From contig JAACTB010000016.1 of assembly GCA_009993605.1 (NCBI GenBank), positions 1 through 64,000 of the forward strand: a stretch of DNA of 64,000 nt, given 5' to 3'. The translations under genes were made by a program, and so were the position numbers. Within the stretch, counting starts at the first letter, position 1. The number at the start of each line of letters is the position of its first letter. This document shows positions 11,413 to 19,924 of the stretch, one piece after another. This stretch comes from Erythrobacter sp. (GTDB lineage Bacteria > Pseudomonadota > Alphaproteobacteria > Sphingomonadales > Sphingomonadaceae). Under the pieces are notes generated by a model. It saw nothing but the letters and a program-made list of their open reading frames with translations, was not told the origin of the DNA and ran no database searches.

Positions 11413-12444
11413 TCAGTCGTCCTCGTCCTCGTACCCGACCATGGCGAGCGCCCGCGCGCGGCGCTGATGCAGCTGGCACCAGCGCAGCAAGGCATCCTCG
11501 CGCCCGTGGGTGATCCAGGTCTCGACCGGATCGACTTCTTCGATGGTGCGCGTCAGCTCGCCCCAATCGGCGTGGTCCGAGATGATGAGGGGGAGTTCCA
11601 CATTGCGCTGGCGGGCGCGCTGGCGCACCCGCATCCAGCCGCTCGCCATGGCCGTGATCGGTTCGGGCAGGCGGCGGCTCCAGCGATCGTTAAGCGCGCC
11701 GGGCGGCGAAACCACCACGCTGCCGCGCATATCGTCCTTCGTATGGTCGGACACCAGCCGCAACTCGCCCAGATCGACGCCGTGCTCTTCGTACAACCGG
11801 CACATCTTTTCCATCGCGCCGTGGAGATAGATCGGGTCGTGATGCCCGGCGGCGCGCAGTTCCGCGATCACCCGTTGCGCCTTGCCCAGCGCATAGGCGC
11901 CGACGAGCACGCAGCGATCGGGATGCGCGGCCAGCCGGTCGAGCAGCTTCGCCATCTCCTCCGCGATCGGCGGGTGGGTAAACAGCGGCAGGCCGAAGGT
12001 CGCCTCGGTGATGAAGATGTCGCAGGGCACGACTTCGAATTGCGGGCAGGTCGGATCGGCGCGGCGCTTGTAATCGCCGGTGCACACGATCCGCTCGCCC
12101 GCATGCTCCAGGAGAATTTGCGCGCTGCCGAGAACGTGGCCGGCGGGGAAATAGGTCGCCTGCACATCGCCGGGCAGCGTGATGCTCTCGCCATATTCGA
12201 CCGGGACGGCCTTGTGAGGGATTTCGCCCGCTTCGTCCTGCGCCCCGGTGCGATAGCGCAGTTCCATGATCGCCAGCGTTTCGGGCGTGGCGACGGTCTG
12301 TCCATGCCCGCCGCGCGCGTGATCGGCATGGCCGTGGGTGACCAAGGCACGCTCGACCGGGCGGGAGGGATCGACCCAGGCGTCCGCCGGGACGACATGA
12401 ATGCCCCACGGTTCGGGCCTGATCCACGAGAAAGGGGCGGGCAT
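11413..12444 (-). CDS. Ligase-associated DNA exonuclease (metallo-beta-lactamase fold)
   Basis: A 343-residue beta-CASP-like nuclease. The metal-binding motif HGHADH is at residues 37-42. Further conserved histidines and acidic residues appear in PAGHVLGSAQ, CTGDYKRRADP and ISDHADW. This is the nuclease that regularly accompanies the cisplatin-response ligase and is expected to trim DNA ends before ligation. I use ATG 12444 (MPAPFSWI); a TTG nine codons upstream is possible, and neither has a strong ribosome binding site. Its stop lies 4 bases before the ligase start. Confidence 0.9.
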   Translation of the reverse strand: MPAPFSWIRPEPWGIHVVPADAWVDPSRPVERALVTHGHADHARGGHGQTVATPETLAIMELRYRTGAQDEAGEIPHKAVPVEYGESITLPGDVQATYFPAGHVLGSAQILLEHAGERIVCTGDYKRRADPTCPQFEVVPCDIFITEATFGLPLFTHPPIAEEMAKLLDRLAAHPDRCVLVGAYALGKAQRVIAELRAAGHHDPIYLHGAMEKMCRLYEEHGVDLGELRLVSDHTKDDMRGSVVVSPPGALNDRWSRRLPEPITAMASGWMRVRQRARQRNVELPLIISDHADWGELTRTIEEVDPVETWITHGREDALLRWCQLHQRRARALAMVGYEDEDD

Positions 12445-12488
12445 GCCCGATTCAAGCGCGGGCAGGCCCAAGCGTTCCCGTCAGGCGA

Positions 12489-13991
12489 TCACGCAGGCGT
12501 GCTGCGGAAGCGCTCGACGATCTTCTTGAGGCTCGGTTTCTGGCCGGTGGAGAGCAGGCTGGCGCGGAACAGACGGCCGATCAGGACCAGTTCCAGCACG
12601 ATCGTCGCGGCGAGCAGGATGCCCGATCCGACCATCTCCCACCATTCGATTCCCATGCCCAGCCGCGCCATCACCGTGAAGGGCGTCCATAGCGGCACCC
12701 AGGTTAAAACCTGCACCATCCAGCCCGAATTGCCCGCCAGGATCGCCTGGATCAGGAACGTGATCGGGAGCAAAATCAGCAGCAGGACCGGCATCAGATA
12801 GCCCTGCGCCTCGCTCATCGAATCGACCATCGCGCCGATCGCCACGAACAGGGCGGAAATCAGGATATAGCCCGCGATGAAGAAGAACAGGATCGCGGCG
12901 ATGATGCCGGGGCTGGAAACCGGCTCCAGCGCGGGGCGGATCATGTCCGATATGGCACCCTGCGTCGCATAGGCAGCCGCGCCCGCGCACGCACCCCAGA
13001 CGAGGATCATCAACAGACCGACGCTGAGCGAGCCCAGGAGCTTGCCATACATCAGATCCTCGGGACGGATGCAGGCAAGGAGGGATTCGAGCAATTTGTT
13101 CGAACGCTCCTCGACCGAACCCTGCAACATCCAGCTGCCCGACAGCATCAGGCTCATCATCAGGATATAGGCGAGCGCGAGCGGCACGATCGATCGCACC
13201 AACAGCGTCTCGCGCGCGCCGCCGCCGGGGGGAGGGGTGTCGACCGCGATCACCGGGGCCGCGCTCTGCACTGCCGCGGCATTGGCGGGCGAGACGCCCT
13301 GGCTGGCGAGCAGGCGGGCGCGCAGATCGTTCGTCAGGACCTCCTGCATGGTCGATACGAAGCTGCCGCGCGGCTGGTCGGCGGAGAACAGCTGGATGCG
13401 CGGGTCGGCGGGATAGCCCTCGCCGATGAGCACCACGATTTCGGGCGCGGTGTCGTCATCCGCGTCGAACAGCGCGCGCGCGGCCTCGCCGAAGCTGTCG
13501 CCTTGGGCATTCGCGAGTTCGGGCGGGGCGGGCTCGAAGCTGTAATCGGGCATATCGGGCTCGAATTCCGGCACGCCTTCGGGGCGCACCGCGTCGATTT
13601 TCGCGAGCGCCGCGTCGAGCCCGCCGGACGCTTCGAAGGCGGCGATATCGGCGCCGGTATACCAGCGATCGTGCTGCGCCCAGGGCGCCTCGGGATCGGC
13701 GCTTTCGAGATCGTAGCGCTGGACGTAGCGCGAAAGGTCGCGCAGCAGCCATTGCGCGTCCTCGGCAGCGAAGCGCGCTTCGAGCGCCTCGGCGGTCTGC
13801 CCGCCCGAGCGATCCACCACCGCCACCCGCGTCGGCTCGTCATCCTCCAGCGTTTCGGCGAACAGGGGTCCGATCGCGAGCGCCACGGGCAGGATCAGCA
13901 GCGTCAGCCAGAAGCTCTTCATCTTCAGGATCTGGCGGATTTCGCGCGCGGCGACGAGGAGGATGCCGTTCATCGAAGCGGACCGGTTCAT
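12489..13991 (-). CDS. ABC-2 type transporter permease (NatB-like)
   Basis: A 500-residue permease with one transmembrane span near residues 24-43, a large extracytoplasmic domain of ~200 residues, and five further spans in the C-terminal half (for example GLLMILVWGACAGAAAYA). That topology is typical of NatB/ABC-2 sodium or drug exporters. The family segment SVEERSNKLLESLLACIRPEDLMYGK is present just after the second span. The ATG at 13991 overlaps the TGA of the ATPase gene as ATGA, so the two form one transporter. Substrate not determinable. Confidence 0.88.
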   Translation of the reverse strand: MNRSASMNGILLVAAREIRQILKMKSFWLTLLILPVALAIGPLFAETLEDDEPTRVAVVDRSGGQTAEALEARFAAEDAQWLLRDLSRYVQRYDLESADPEAPWAQHDRWYTGADIAAFEASGGLDAALAKIDAVRPEGVPEFEPDMPDYSFEPAPPELANAQGDSFGEAARALFDADDDTAPEIVVLIGEGYPADPRIQLFSADQPRGSFVSTMQEVLTNDLRARLLASQGVSPANAAAVQSAAPVIAVDTPPPGGGARETLLVRSIVPLALAYILMMSLMLSGSWMLQGSVEERSNKLLESLLACIRPEDLMYGKLLGSLSVGLLMILVWGACAGAAAYATQGAISDMIRPALEPVSSPGIIAAILFFFIAGYILISALFVAIGAMVDSMSEAQGYLMPVLLLILLPITFLIQAILAGNSGWMVQVLTWVPLWTPFTVMARLGMGIEWWEMVGSGILLAATIVLELVLIGRLFRASLLSTGQKPSLKKIVERFRSTPA

Positions 13992-14929
13992 GCCGCGATC
14001 TCCTTTTCCGCGCGGGCCGGGGCGGGTTCTTCGCCCACCATCCTTACGAAGACGTCATGCAGGCTGGCCTGGTGTTCGTCCCACCGGCGCAGGGCGATAC
14101 CGTTGGCGGTGCAATATTCGAGAATGTCGGCGGCAGGCACGCCCGGTTCGAGATGCAATGTCCAGTCGTGCCAGCCATCTTCGACACCATCGCCCGAAGC
14201 CGCGCGGGCGACGCCGGGAATGCGCGACAGATCCTCCTTCGCGCTGGCGACGAGCCTTGCGGGCAGAGCGGCGCGCGCCTCTTCCAGCGTGCCTTCGAAC
14301 CGCTTGCTGCCTTTCTTCAGCAGCAGCAGCCGGTCGCACAAGCGTTCGGCGTGCTGCATCACATGGGTCGAGAAGATCACCGCCGCGCCGCGTTCGGATG
14401 CACGCAGGATCTCGTTTTCGAGCAGGCCCTGATTGACCGGATCGAGGCCGGAGAACGGCTCGTCGAGCATCAGCAATTCGGGATCGTTGACCAGAGACGT
14501 TGCGAGCTGGACCTTCTGGGCCATGCCCTTGGACATGTCGCCGATGTCGCTCTTGGCGCGGTCGGCGAGGTCGAAGCGAGTCAGCAAGTCCATCCCGCGG
14601 CGCCGCGCTTCGCCCGCATCCATGCCCTTCAGGCGCCCGAAATAGACGATCGTGTCGATCGCGCTCATCCCGGCATACAGGCCGCGTTCTTCGGGAAGGA
14701 AGCCGATCGCCTGCGCGTTGCGACGGCCCGGCGCGCTGCCGAGCACCTGGATGCTGCCCGATGTCGGGCGGATGATGTCGAGCACCATGCGCAGGGTCGT
14801 GGTCTTGCCCGCGCCGTTTCCGCCGAGAAAGCCGAAGATTTCCCCCGGCGCGACCGAGAAGGACAGATCGTCCACCGCCAGAACGCCGTCGAAGCGTTTG
14901 ACGAGATTCGAGACTTCCAGAACCGACAT
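13988..14929 (-). CDS. ABC transporter ATP-binding protein (NatA-like)
   Basis: A 313-residue ATPase partner of the permease encoded immediately downstream. Walker A is GGNGAGKTTT (about residues 36-45), the ABC signature is a variant, MSKGMAQKVQLA, and Walker B is LLMLDEPFSGLDP. A ~90-residue C-terminal accessory domain follows, as in NatA-type exporters. I start it at ATG 14929 (MSVLEV), preceded by GGGGGTG; an in-frame start 29 codons earlier would add an atypical lead. Gene order is ATPase then permease with a 4-base overlap. Confidence 0.9.
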   Translation of the reverse strand: MSVLEVSNLVKRFDGVLAVDDLSFSVAPGEIFGFLGGNGAGKTTTLRMVLDIIRPTSGSIQVLGSAPGRRNAQAIGFLPEERGLYAGMSAIDTIVYFGRLKGMDAGEARRRGMDLLTRFDLADRAKSDIGDMSKGMAQKVQLATSLVNDPELLMLDEPFSGLDPVNQGLLENEILRASERGAAVIFSTHVMQHAERLCDRLLLLKKGSKRFEGTLEEARAALPARLVASAKEDLSRIPGVARAASGDGVEDGWHDWTLHLEPGVPAADILEYCTANGIALRRWDEHQASLHDVFVRMVGEEPAPARAEKEIAA

Positions 14930-15017
14930 TCGCGCACCCCCAATTGCGTAGCAGGTGCCTAAGACAGCACCGCGCATTGCGCAACCGGACGGTCCGGCAA
15001 ACCCGTTCAAATGCAAA

Positions 15018-15043
15018 CGGGGGCCGACAAACGCCGACCCCCG
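15018..15043 (-). terminator. Rho-independent-type terminator downstream of clpA
   Basis: On the minus-strand transcript, 43-68 bases past the clpA stop, an 11-bp stem (two G-U pairs, the rest Watson-Crick) closes a GTTT loop. A T-rich stretch (TTTGCATTT) follows. It lies between clpA and the ABC transporter operon and would separate the two transcription units. Confidence 0.7.
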
Positions 15044-15085
15044 CTTTGGCCTATCACGCGAACGGTTTGCCGGTCGCTGTGGCGA

Positions 15086-17467
15086 TCAGGCTTCGCTGTC
15101 TCCGCTCTCGTTCGCATCGGCGGCGGGTTTGGCGGAGGCGCCTTTCTTCTTGGCGGATTTCTTCGCCGCCGCCTTCTTCGCCTTGGGCGGAGCGGGCGTC
15201 AGCTCGAAATTGGGCTTGCCGTCCTTGATCGTGACCTGGACCTCGCCCCCATCGGCCAGTTTGCCGAACAGCAATTCCTCGGCCAGCGGCTGCTTGATCT
15301 TGTCCTGGATCAAGCGGCCCATCGGGCGCGCGCCGTAAAGACGGTCATAGCCCTTGTCGGCCAGCCAATCGCGCGAATCCTTGTCGAACTGGATGTCGAC
15401 ATTCTGTTCGGACAATTGCAGTTCGAGCTGGAGGATGAACTTGTCGACCACGCGGCCCACCGTGTCCTTGCCGAGATAGGCGAAGGGCACGATCGCATCG
15501 AGGCGGTTGCGGAATTCGGGCGTGAACATGCGCTTCACCGCCTCCTCGCTCGCATCCTCCTTGCTGACGTCGCCGAAACCGATCCCGCTCCGCGCCATGT
15601 CGGCGGCGCCCGCATTAGTGGTCATGATCAGGACGACATTGCGGAAATCGACCGTCTTGCCGTGATGGTCGGTCAGACGGCCATTATCCATCACCTGCAA
15701 CAGGATGTTGAAGAGGTCGGGGTGCGCCTTCTCGATCTCGTCGAGCAGCAGGACGCAATGCGGGTTCTGATCGACCGCATCGGTCAGGAGGCCGCCCTGA
15801 TCGTAGCCGACATAGCCCGGAGGCGCGCCGATCAGGCGCGACACGCTGTGCCGCTCCATATATTCGGACATGTCGAAGCGCTTCAGCTCGATCCCCATGA
15901 TCGAGGCGAGCTGGCGCGCGACCTCGGTCTTGCCGACGCCGGTGGGGCCGGAGAACAGGAACGAGCCGATCGGCTTGTCGGGATCGCGCAGCCCCGCGCG
16001 GCTCAGCTTCATCGCGGTCGAAAGGCGATGCACCGCCGAATCCTGCCCGAAGACGACATGCTTCAGATCGCGTTCGAGATTTTCGAGCGCCTTCTTGTCG
16101 TCCTTCGAGACCGATTTGGGGGGGATGCGCGCCATCGTCGCGATCACCGCCTCGATCTCGCGGCTCGTGATCTTCTTCTTGCGGCGGCTCGGCGGCACGA
16201 GCATCTGCATCGCGCCGACCTCGTCGATCACGTCGATCGCCTTGTCGGGCAATTTGCGATCGTTGATATAGCGCGCGCTCAGTTCCACCGCTGTCTTCAG
16301 CGCGTCGGCGGTGTAAGTCACCTTGTGGTGATCCTGGAACGCGGTCTTGAGGCCTTTCAGGATCTTGATCGTATCCTCGACCGTGGGCTCGTTCACGTCG
16401 ATCTTCTGGAACCGGCGCAGCAGGGCGCGGTCCTTTTCGAAATGGTTGCGGAATTCCTTGTAGGTGGTCGATCCGATGCAGCGGATCGCACCCGAACTGA
16501 GCGCGGGCTTCAAGAGGTTCGACGCATCCATCGCCCCGCCGCTGGTCGCACCCGCGCCGATGACCGTGTGAATCTCGTCGATGAACAGTATCGCGTGCGG
16601 CATCCCTTCGAGTTCGGTGACGACCTGCTTCAGCCGCTCCTCGAAATCGCCGCGATAGCGCGTGCCCGCGAGCAGCGCACCCATGTCGAGCGAATAGATC
16701 ACGGCTTCCGACAGCACTTCGGGCACTTCGCCTTCCACGATCTTGCGCGCGAGGCCTTCCGCGATCGCAGTCTTGCCGACGCCGGGATCGCCGACATAGA
16801 GCGGGTTGTTCTTGCTGCGGCGGCACAGGATCTGCACCGTCCGATCGACCTCCGGCCCGCGACCGATCAGCGGATCGACCTTGCCGTTTTCCGCCTTCTT
16901 GTTGAGATCGACGGTGAACTGGTCGAGCGCGGTTTCCTTCTTGGCGTCCTTGCCCTTCTCGGCCTCGGCCTCGGGCGCGGCGTCTTCCGCGCTGCCTTGC
17001 GGCGTGCGCGCTTCGCCCGGACGGCCGCCCTTGCCGATGCCGTGGCTGATGAAGCTGACGGCATCCAGCCGGCTCATATCCTGCTGCTGGAGGAAATAGA
17101 CGGCGTAGCTGTCGCGTTCGGAAAACAGCGCGACCAGCACATTGGCGCCGGTGACGGTGTCCTTGCCCGAGGACTGGACGTGCAGGATCGCGCGCTGGAC
17201 CACGCGCTGGAATCCGGCGGTCGGCTGGGGATCGGCATCGTCGTCGTCGCTGCGCAGCGACTGGTATTCCTGTTCGAGATATTGCCGCACCACCGCGGTC
17301 AGTTCGGACAGGTCGACCCCGCAGGCGTTCATCACCTGCGCTGCGTCCTCGTCGTCGATCAGCGCCAGCAGGAGATGTTCGAGCGTGGCGTATTCGTGCC
17401 GCCGCTCGGACGCATCGGCCAGAGCCTGGTGAAGGGTCTTTTCGAGGTTTTGGGCGAAACTGGGCAT
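15086..17467 (-). CDS. clpA: ATP-dependent Clp protease ATP-binding subunit ClpA
   Basis: A 793-residue AAA+ unfoldase that feeds substrates to ClpP. It has an N-terminal Clp_N double repeat (MPSFAQNLEKTL to ~140), a highly charged linker (~145-185), a D1 AAA domain with GDPGVGKTAIAEG near 228, and a D2 AAA domain with GPTGVGKTE near 510. The IGF/IGL-type ClpP-docking loop appears as SGIGFGD. It lacks the middle coiled coil of ClpB, which fixes the identity as ClpA. The last ~35 residues form a Lys/Ala-rich then acidic tail not seen in E. coli ClpA. clpS, often upstream of clpA, is not adjacent. Confidence 0.96.
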   Translation of the reverse strand: MPSFAQNLEKTLHQALADASERRHEYATLEHLLLALIDDEDAAQVMNACGVDLSELTAVVRQYLEQEYQSLRSDDDDADPQPTAGFQRVVQRAILHVQSSGKDTVTGANVLVALFSERDSYAVYFLQQQDMSRLDAVSFISHGIGKGGRPGEARTPQGSAEDAAPEAEAEKGKDAKKETALDQFTVDLNKKAENGKVDPLIGRGPEVDRTVQILCRRSKNNPLYVGDPGVGKTAIAEGLARKIVEGEVPEVLSEAVIYSLDMGALLAGTRYRGDFEERLKQVVTELEGMPHAILFIDEIHTVIGAGATSGGAMDASNLLKPALSSGAIRCIGSTTYKEFRNHFEKDRALLRRFQKIDVNEPTVEDTIKILKGLKTAFQDHHKVTYTADALKTAVELSARYINDRKLPDKAIDVIDEVGAMQMLVPPSRRKKKITSREIEAVIATMARIPPKSVSKDDKKALENLERDLKHVVFGQDSAVHRLSTAMKLSRAGLRDPDKPIGSFLFSGPTGVGKTEVARQLASIMGIELKRFDMSEYMERHSVSRLIGAPPGYVGYDQGGLLTDAVDQNPHCVLLLDEIEKAHPDLFNILLQVMDNGRLTDHHGKTVDFRNVVLIMTTNAGAADMARSGIGFGDVSKEDASEEAVKRMFTPEFRNRLDAIVPFAYLGKDTVGRVVDKFILQLELQLSEQNVDIQFDKDSRDWLADKGYDRLYGARPMGRLIQDKIKQPLAEELLFGKLADGGEVQVTIKDGKPNFELTPAPPKAKKAAAKKSAKKKGASAKPAADANESGDSEA

Positions 17468-17602
17468 TCAGGGGTCTTTCACTGGATTTGCCGCCGTAAT
17501 GGACGGCGAGGACAGTCTACACGGCGCGGATGAGCCGCGGCTGTATCGTGGACCGAATATGGGAAGCATTGCGGCGATTGTGAGGCCCCGCATCGCTCCC
17601 GC

Positions 17603-17803
17603 TCAATCCTTTTTGCCGAACAGCGCGTCGGCGGCGGCGCGATGTGCCTCGGCATGGGCACTGTGGCGGCGCACGCGCGCGATCTCGGCTTCGAGGAGAG
17701 CGATCCGCTCCGCCAGCTCGTCTTGCGAATAGGGCGCGAGATCCTCTTTCGCGAGGAGAGAGGCGGCATCGCCTGTGCGTCGTGGCCGGTCGTCTTCGTC
17801 CAT
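17603..17803 (-). CDS. DUF1192 domain small protein
   Basis: A 66-residue acidic-basic protein. Its core DLAPYSQDELAERIALLEAEI is the DUF1192 signature, a short amphipathic helix likely to form a coiled coil. Function unknown. ATG 17803 (MDEDDRP) is chosen because the family starts with a short polar lead; a longer in-frame extension upstream would overlap the divergent oxidoreductase promoter. It sits 135 bases upstream of clpA on the same strand and diverges from the quinone oxidoreductase, a neighbour relationship I recall from other alphaproteobacteria. Confidence 0.75.
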   Translation of the reverse strand: MDEDDRPRRTGDAASLLAKEDLAPYSQDELAERIALLEAEIARVRRHSAHAEAHRAAADALFGKKD

Positions 17804-17901
17804 TGTCCGCCTTTCTCGCAAGCAAGCCCGGTTGCTGTCAAACGAATCGCGCGATAGACGCAAGACGCCGGGGCGAGAGAATGGCAGGATTGGGGATAGC
17901 A

Positions 17902-18912
17902 ATGGTTGCGAGCCTACCCGAACGGATGACCGCGATCGGGTTCGACGAACCCGGCGGTCCCGACGTGCTGGTGGCGAAGGATTGTCCGGTGCCCGAACCC
18001 GGCGCCAACCAGGTGCTGATCAAGGTCAGTCATGCGGGCGTCAACCGGCCCGACGTGATCCAGCGCCAGGGCCTCTATCCGCCCCCTCCGGGCGCTTCGC
18101 CTCTGCCCGGGCTGGAAGTGTCGGGAGTGGTGGTCGCGATCGGCCAAGGCGCGCCGCCCGAAATGCTGAACCAACCGGTCTGCGCCCTGGTTTCGGGCGG
18201 GGGCTATGCCGAATACTGCCTCGCCCATTCGGGCCATTGCCTCCACGTGCCGGACGCGATGCCGATGGACGAGGCGGCGGCGATCCCCGAAACGCTGTTC
18301 ACCGTGTGGCACAATGTCTTCGAGCGCGGCTGGGCGCGCGATGGGGAGACCTTGCTGGTCCATGGCGGGACCAGCGGGATTGGCACGATGGCGATTATGC
18401 TGGCCAAGGAATTCGGCCTCACCGTGCTGACCACTGCCGGCAGCGACGAAAAATGCGCCGAAGCGCGCGAAGTCGGCGCCGATCTCGCCATCAATTACAA
18501 GACGCAGGATTTCGTCGAGGAGGTGCGCAAGGCCACGGACGGGCGCGGCGCGGACGTGATCCTCGACATGGTGTCGGGCGATTACGTGCAGCGCAATCTC
18601 GATTGCCTCGCCGAAGACGGGCGCCATGTCACGATCGCGGTGCTCGGCGGGATCAAGGCGGAAATCAACATGGCCAAATTGATGAGCCGCCGCCAGACGA
18701 TGACCGGATCGACGCTGCGCCCGCGCTCGGACGAATTCAAGGCGCTGCTCGCGGACGAGATCCACAACCACGCCTGGCCCCTGTTCGAGGACGGCACCAT
18801 CCGCCCGGTGATGGACGAGACCTTCCCGCTCACCCGCGCGGCGGATGCGCACAGGCGGATGGAGGCGGGCGACCACATCGGCAAGATTGTGCTGAAGGTC
18901 GCGGCGGACTGA
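17902..18912 (+). CDS. NAD(P)H-quinone oxidoreductase (PIG3 family)
   Basis: A 336-residue zinc-independent medium-chain dehydrogenase/reductase that reduces quinones with NAD(P)H. The GroES-like half carries AGVNRPDVIQRQG, and the Rossmann half carries the nucleotide loop GGTSGIGTMAI. No zinc-binding cysteine set is seen, as expected for the PIG3/quinone reductase class. ATG 17902 has TGGGGAT upstream; ATG 17881 and ATG 17926 are alternatives. Confidence 0.88.
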   Translation: MVASLPERMTAIGFDEPGGPDVLVAKDCPVPEPGANQVLIKVSHAGVNRPDVIQRQGLYPPPPGASPLPGLEVSGVVVAIGQGAPPEMLNQPVCALVSGGGYAEYCLAHSGHCLHVPDAMPMDEAAAIPETLFTVWHNVFERGWARDGETLLVHGGTSGIGTMAIMLAKEFGLTVLTTAGSDEKCAEAREVGADLAINYKTQDFVEEVRKATDGRGADVILDMVSGDYVQRNLDCLAEDGRHVTIAVLGGIKAEINMAKLMSRRQTMTGSTLRPRSDEFKALLADEIHNHAWPLFEDGTIRPVMDETFPLTRAADAHRRMEAGDHIGKIVLKVAAD

Positions 18913-19009
18913 CGCCAAATCGACGTAATGTCCCCGTTCGGTCACGCGACTGCGCTTCGCGTGTAACATTGCCGCGCTAGGCCTGCTCCCGAATGGTGGG
19001 AGAAGCGCC

Positions 19010-19924
19010 GTGACCGAACTGCCCCGTGAAATCGAGAAATTCGCCGCTTTCGGCGCCAATATCGCCAGTTTTCCGGCGATACAGCCCGCCGTGCCCGAAC
19101 GCGTCATCGGCGAAAGGCGCAAGTTCCGCACGATCTGGATCAGTGACGTCCATCTCGGCACCAAGGGCTGCAATGCGAATCTGCTGATCGATTTCCTCGA
19201 CCATACCGATAGCGAGACCATGTATCTGGTCGGCGACATCATCGACGGGTGGCGGTTGAAGAAAAAGGTCTACTGGCCCGCCTCGCATAACGACATCGTC
19301 TGGCGCATTCTGAAACGCGCCAAGCGCGGAACGCGGATCGTCTATATCCCCGGCAATCATGACGAGATGGTGCGACCGTTTGCTGGCATGAATTTCGGCG
19401 GGGTCGAGATTGCGCGCGCCGCCTTCCACGATACGGCGGACGGGCGGCGGCTGATGGTGCTGCATGGCGACGAATTCGACACCATCATGCTCGCCCACCG
19501 CTGGCTCGCCTTCTTCGGCGACGCGCTCTATCACGCGGCGATGGGCCTGAACCTGTGGGTCAATGCGATCCGCCGCCGCTTCGGCCTGCCCTATTGGTCG
19601 CTCAGCAAGGCGGCCAAGCACAAGGTCAAGAACGCGGTCGAATTCATCTCCAAATACGAGGAGGTGGTGGCCCGCGCCGCGGGCGAGCGGGGCGTGGACG
19701 GCGTGGTCTGCGGCCATATCCACACCGCCGACATGCGCGATTTTCTGCACGAGGGCGAGACCGTCCAATATTACAATGACGGCGACTGGGTCGAAGGGTG
19801 CAACGCGCTGGTCGAACATTTCGACGGGCGGATGGAAATCCTCCACTGGGCCGACGAAGTCGCCAAGCGCGACGCGGCCCCGGCGTCGGAAGAGGAAGCC
19901 GTCGCATCGCGGGAAGCGGCGTGA
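19010..19924 (+). CDS. UDP-2,3-diacylglucosamine diphosphatase-like metallophosphoesterase
   Basis: A 304-residue calcineurin-like phosphoesterase of the LpxH/LpxH2 type. The metal-binding motifs are complete: DVHLG (D46, H48), GDIID (D76), GNHDE (N116, H117), a histidine in LHGDEFD, and GHIHT. LpxH cleaves UDP-diacylglucosamine to lipid X in lipid A synthesis. Many alphaproteobacteria use LpxI for that step, so this may be a paralogue with another phosphoester substrate. GTG 19010 has GGGAGAAG upstream. The stop overlaps the glycosyltransferase start as GTGA, so the two are translationally coupled. Confidence 0.82.
   Translation: MTELPREIEKFAAFGANIASFPAIQPAVPERVIGERRKFRTIWISDVHLGTKGCNANLLIDFLDHTDSETMYLVGDIIDGWRLKKKVYWPASHNDIVWRILKRAKRGTRIVYIPGNHDEMVRPFAGMNFGGVEIARAAFHDTADGRRLMVLHGDEFDTIMLAHRWLAFFGDALYHAAMGLNLWVNAIRRRFGLPYWSLSKAAKHKVKNAVEFISKYEEVVARAAGERGVDGVVCGHIHTADMRDFLHEGETVQYYNDGDWVEGCNALVEHFDGRMEILHWADEVAKRDAAPASEEEAVASREAA

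Noticed and set aside
15011-17533. 840-codon plus-strand frame opposite clpA
   Set aside because: clpA on the minus strand is unambiguous; the plus frame is its antisense shadow without recognisable motifs.
18942-18970. Short inverted repeat (CACGCG/CGCGTG) after the quinone oxidoreductase
   Set aside because: Only six paired bases, a nine-base loop and no T run; too weak to call a terminator.
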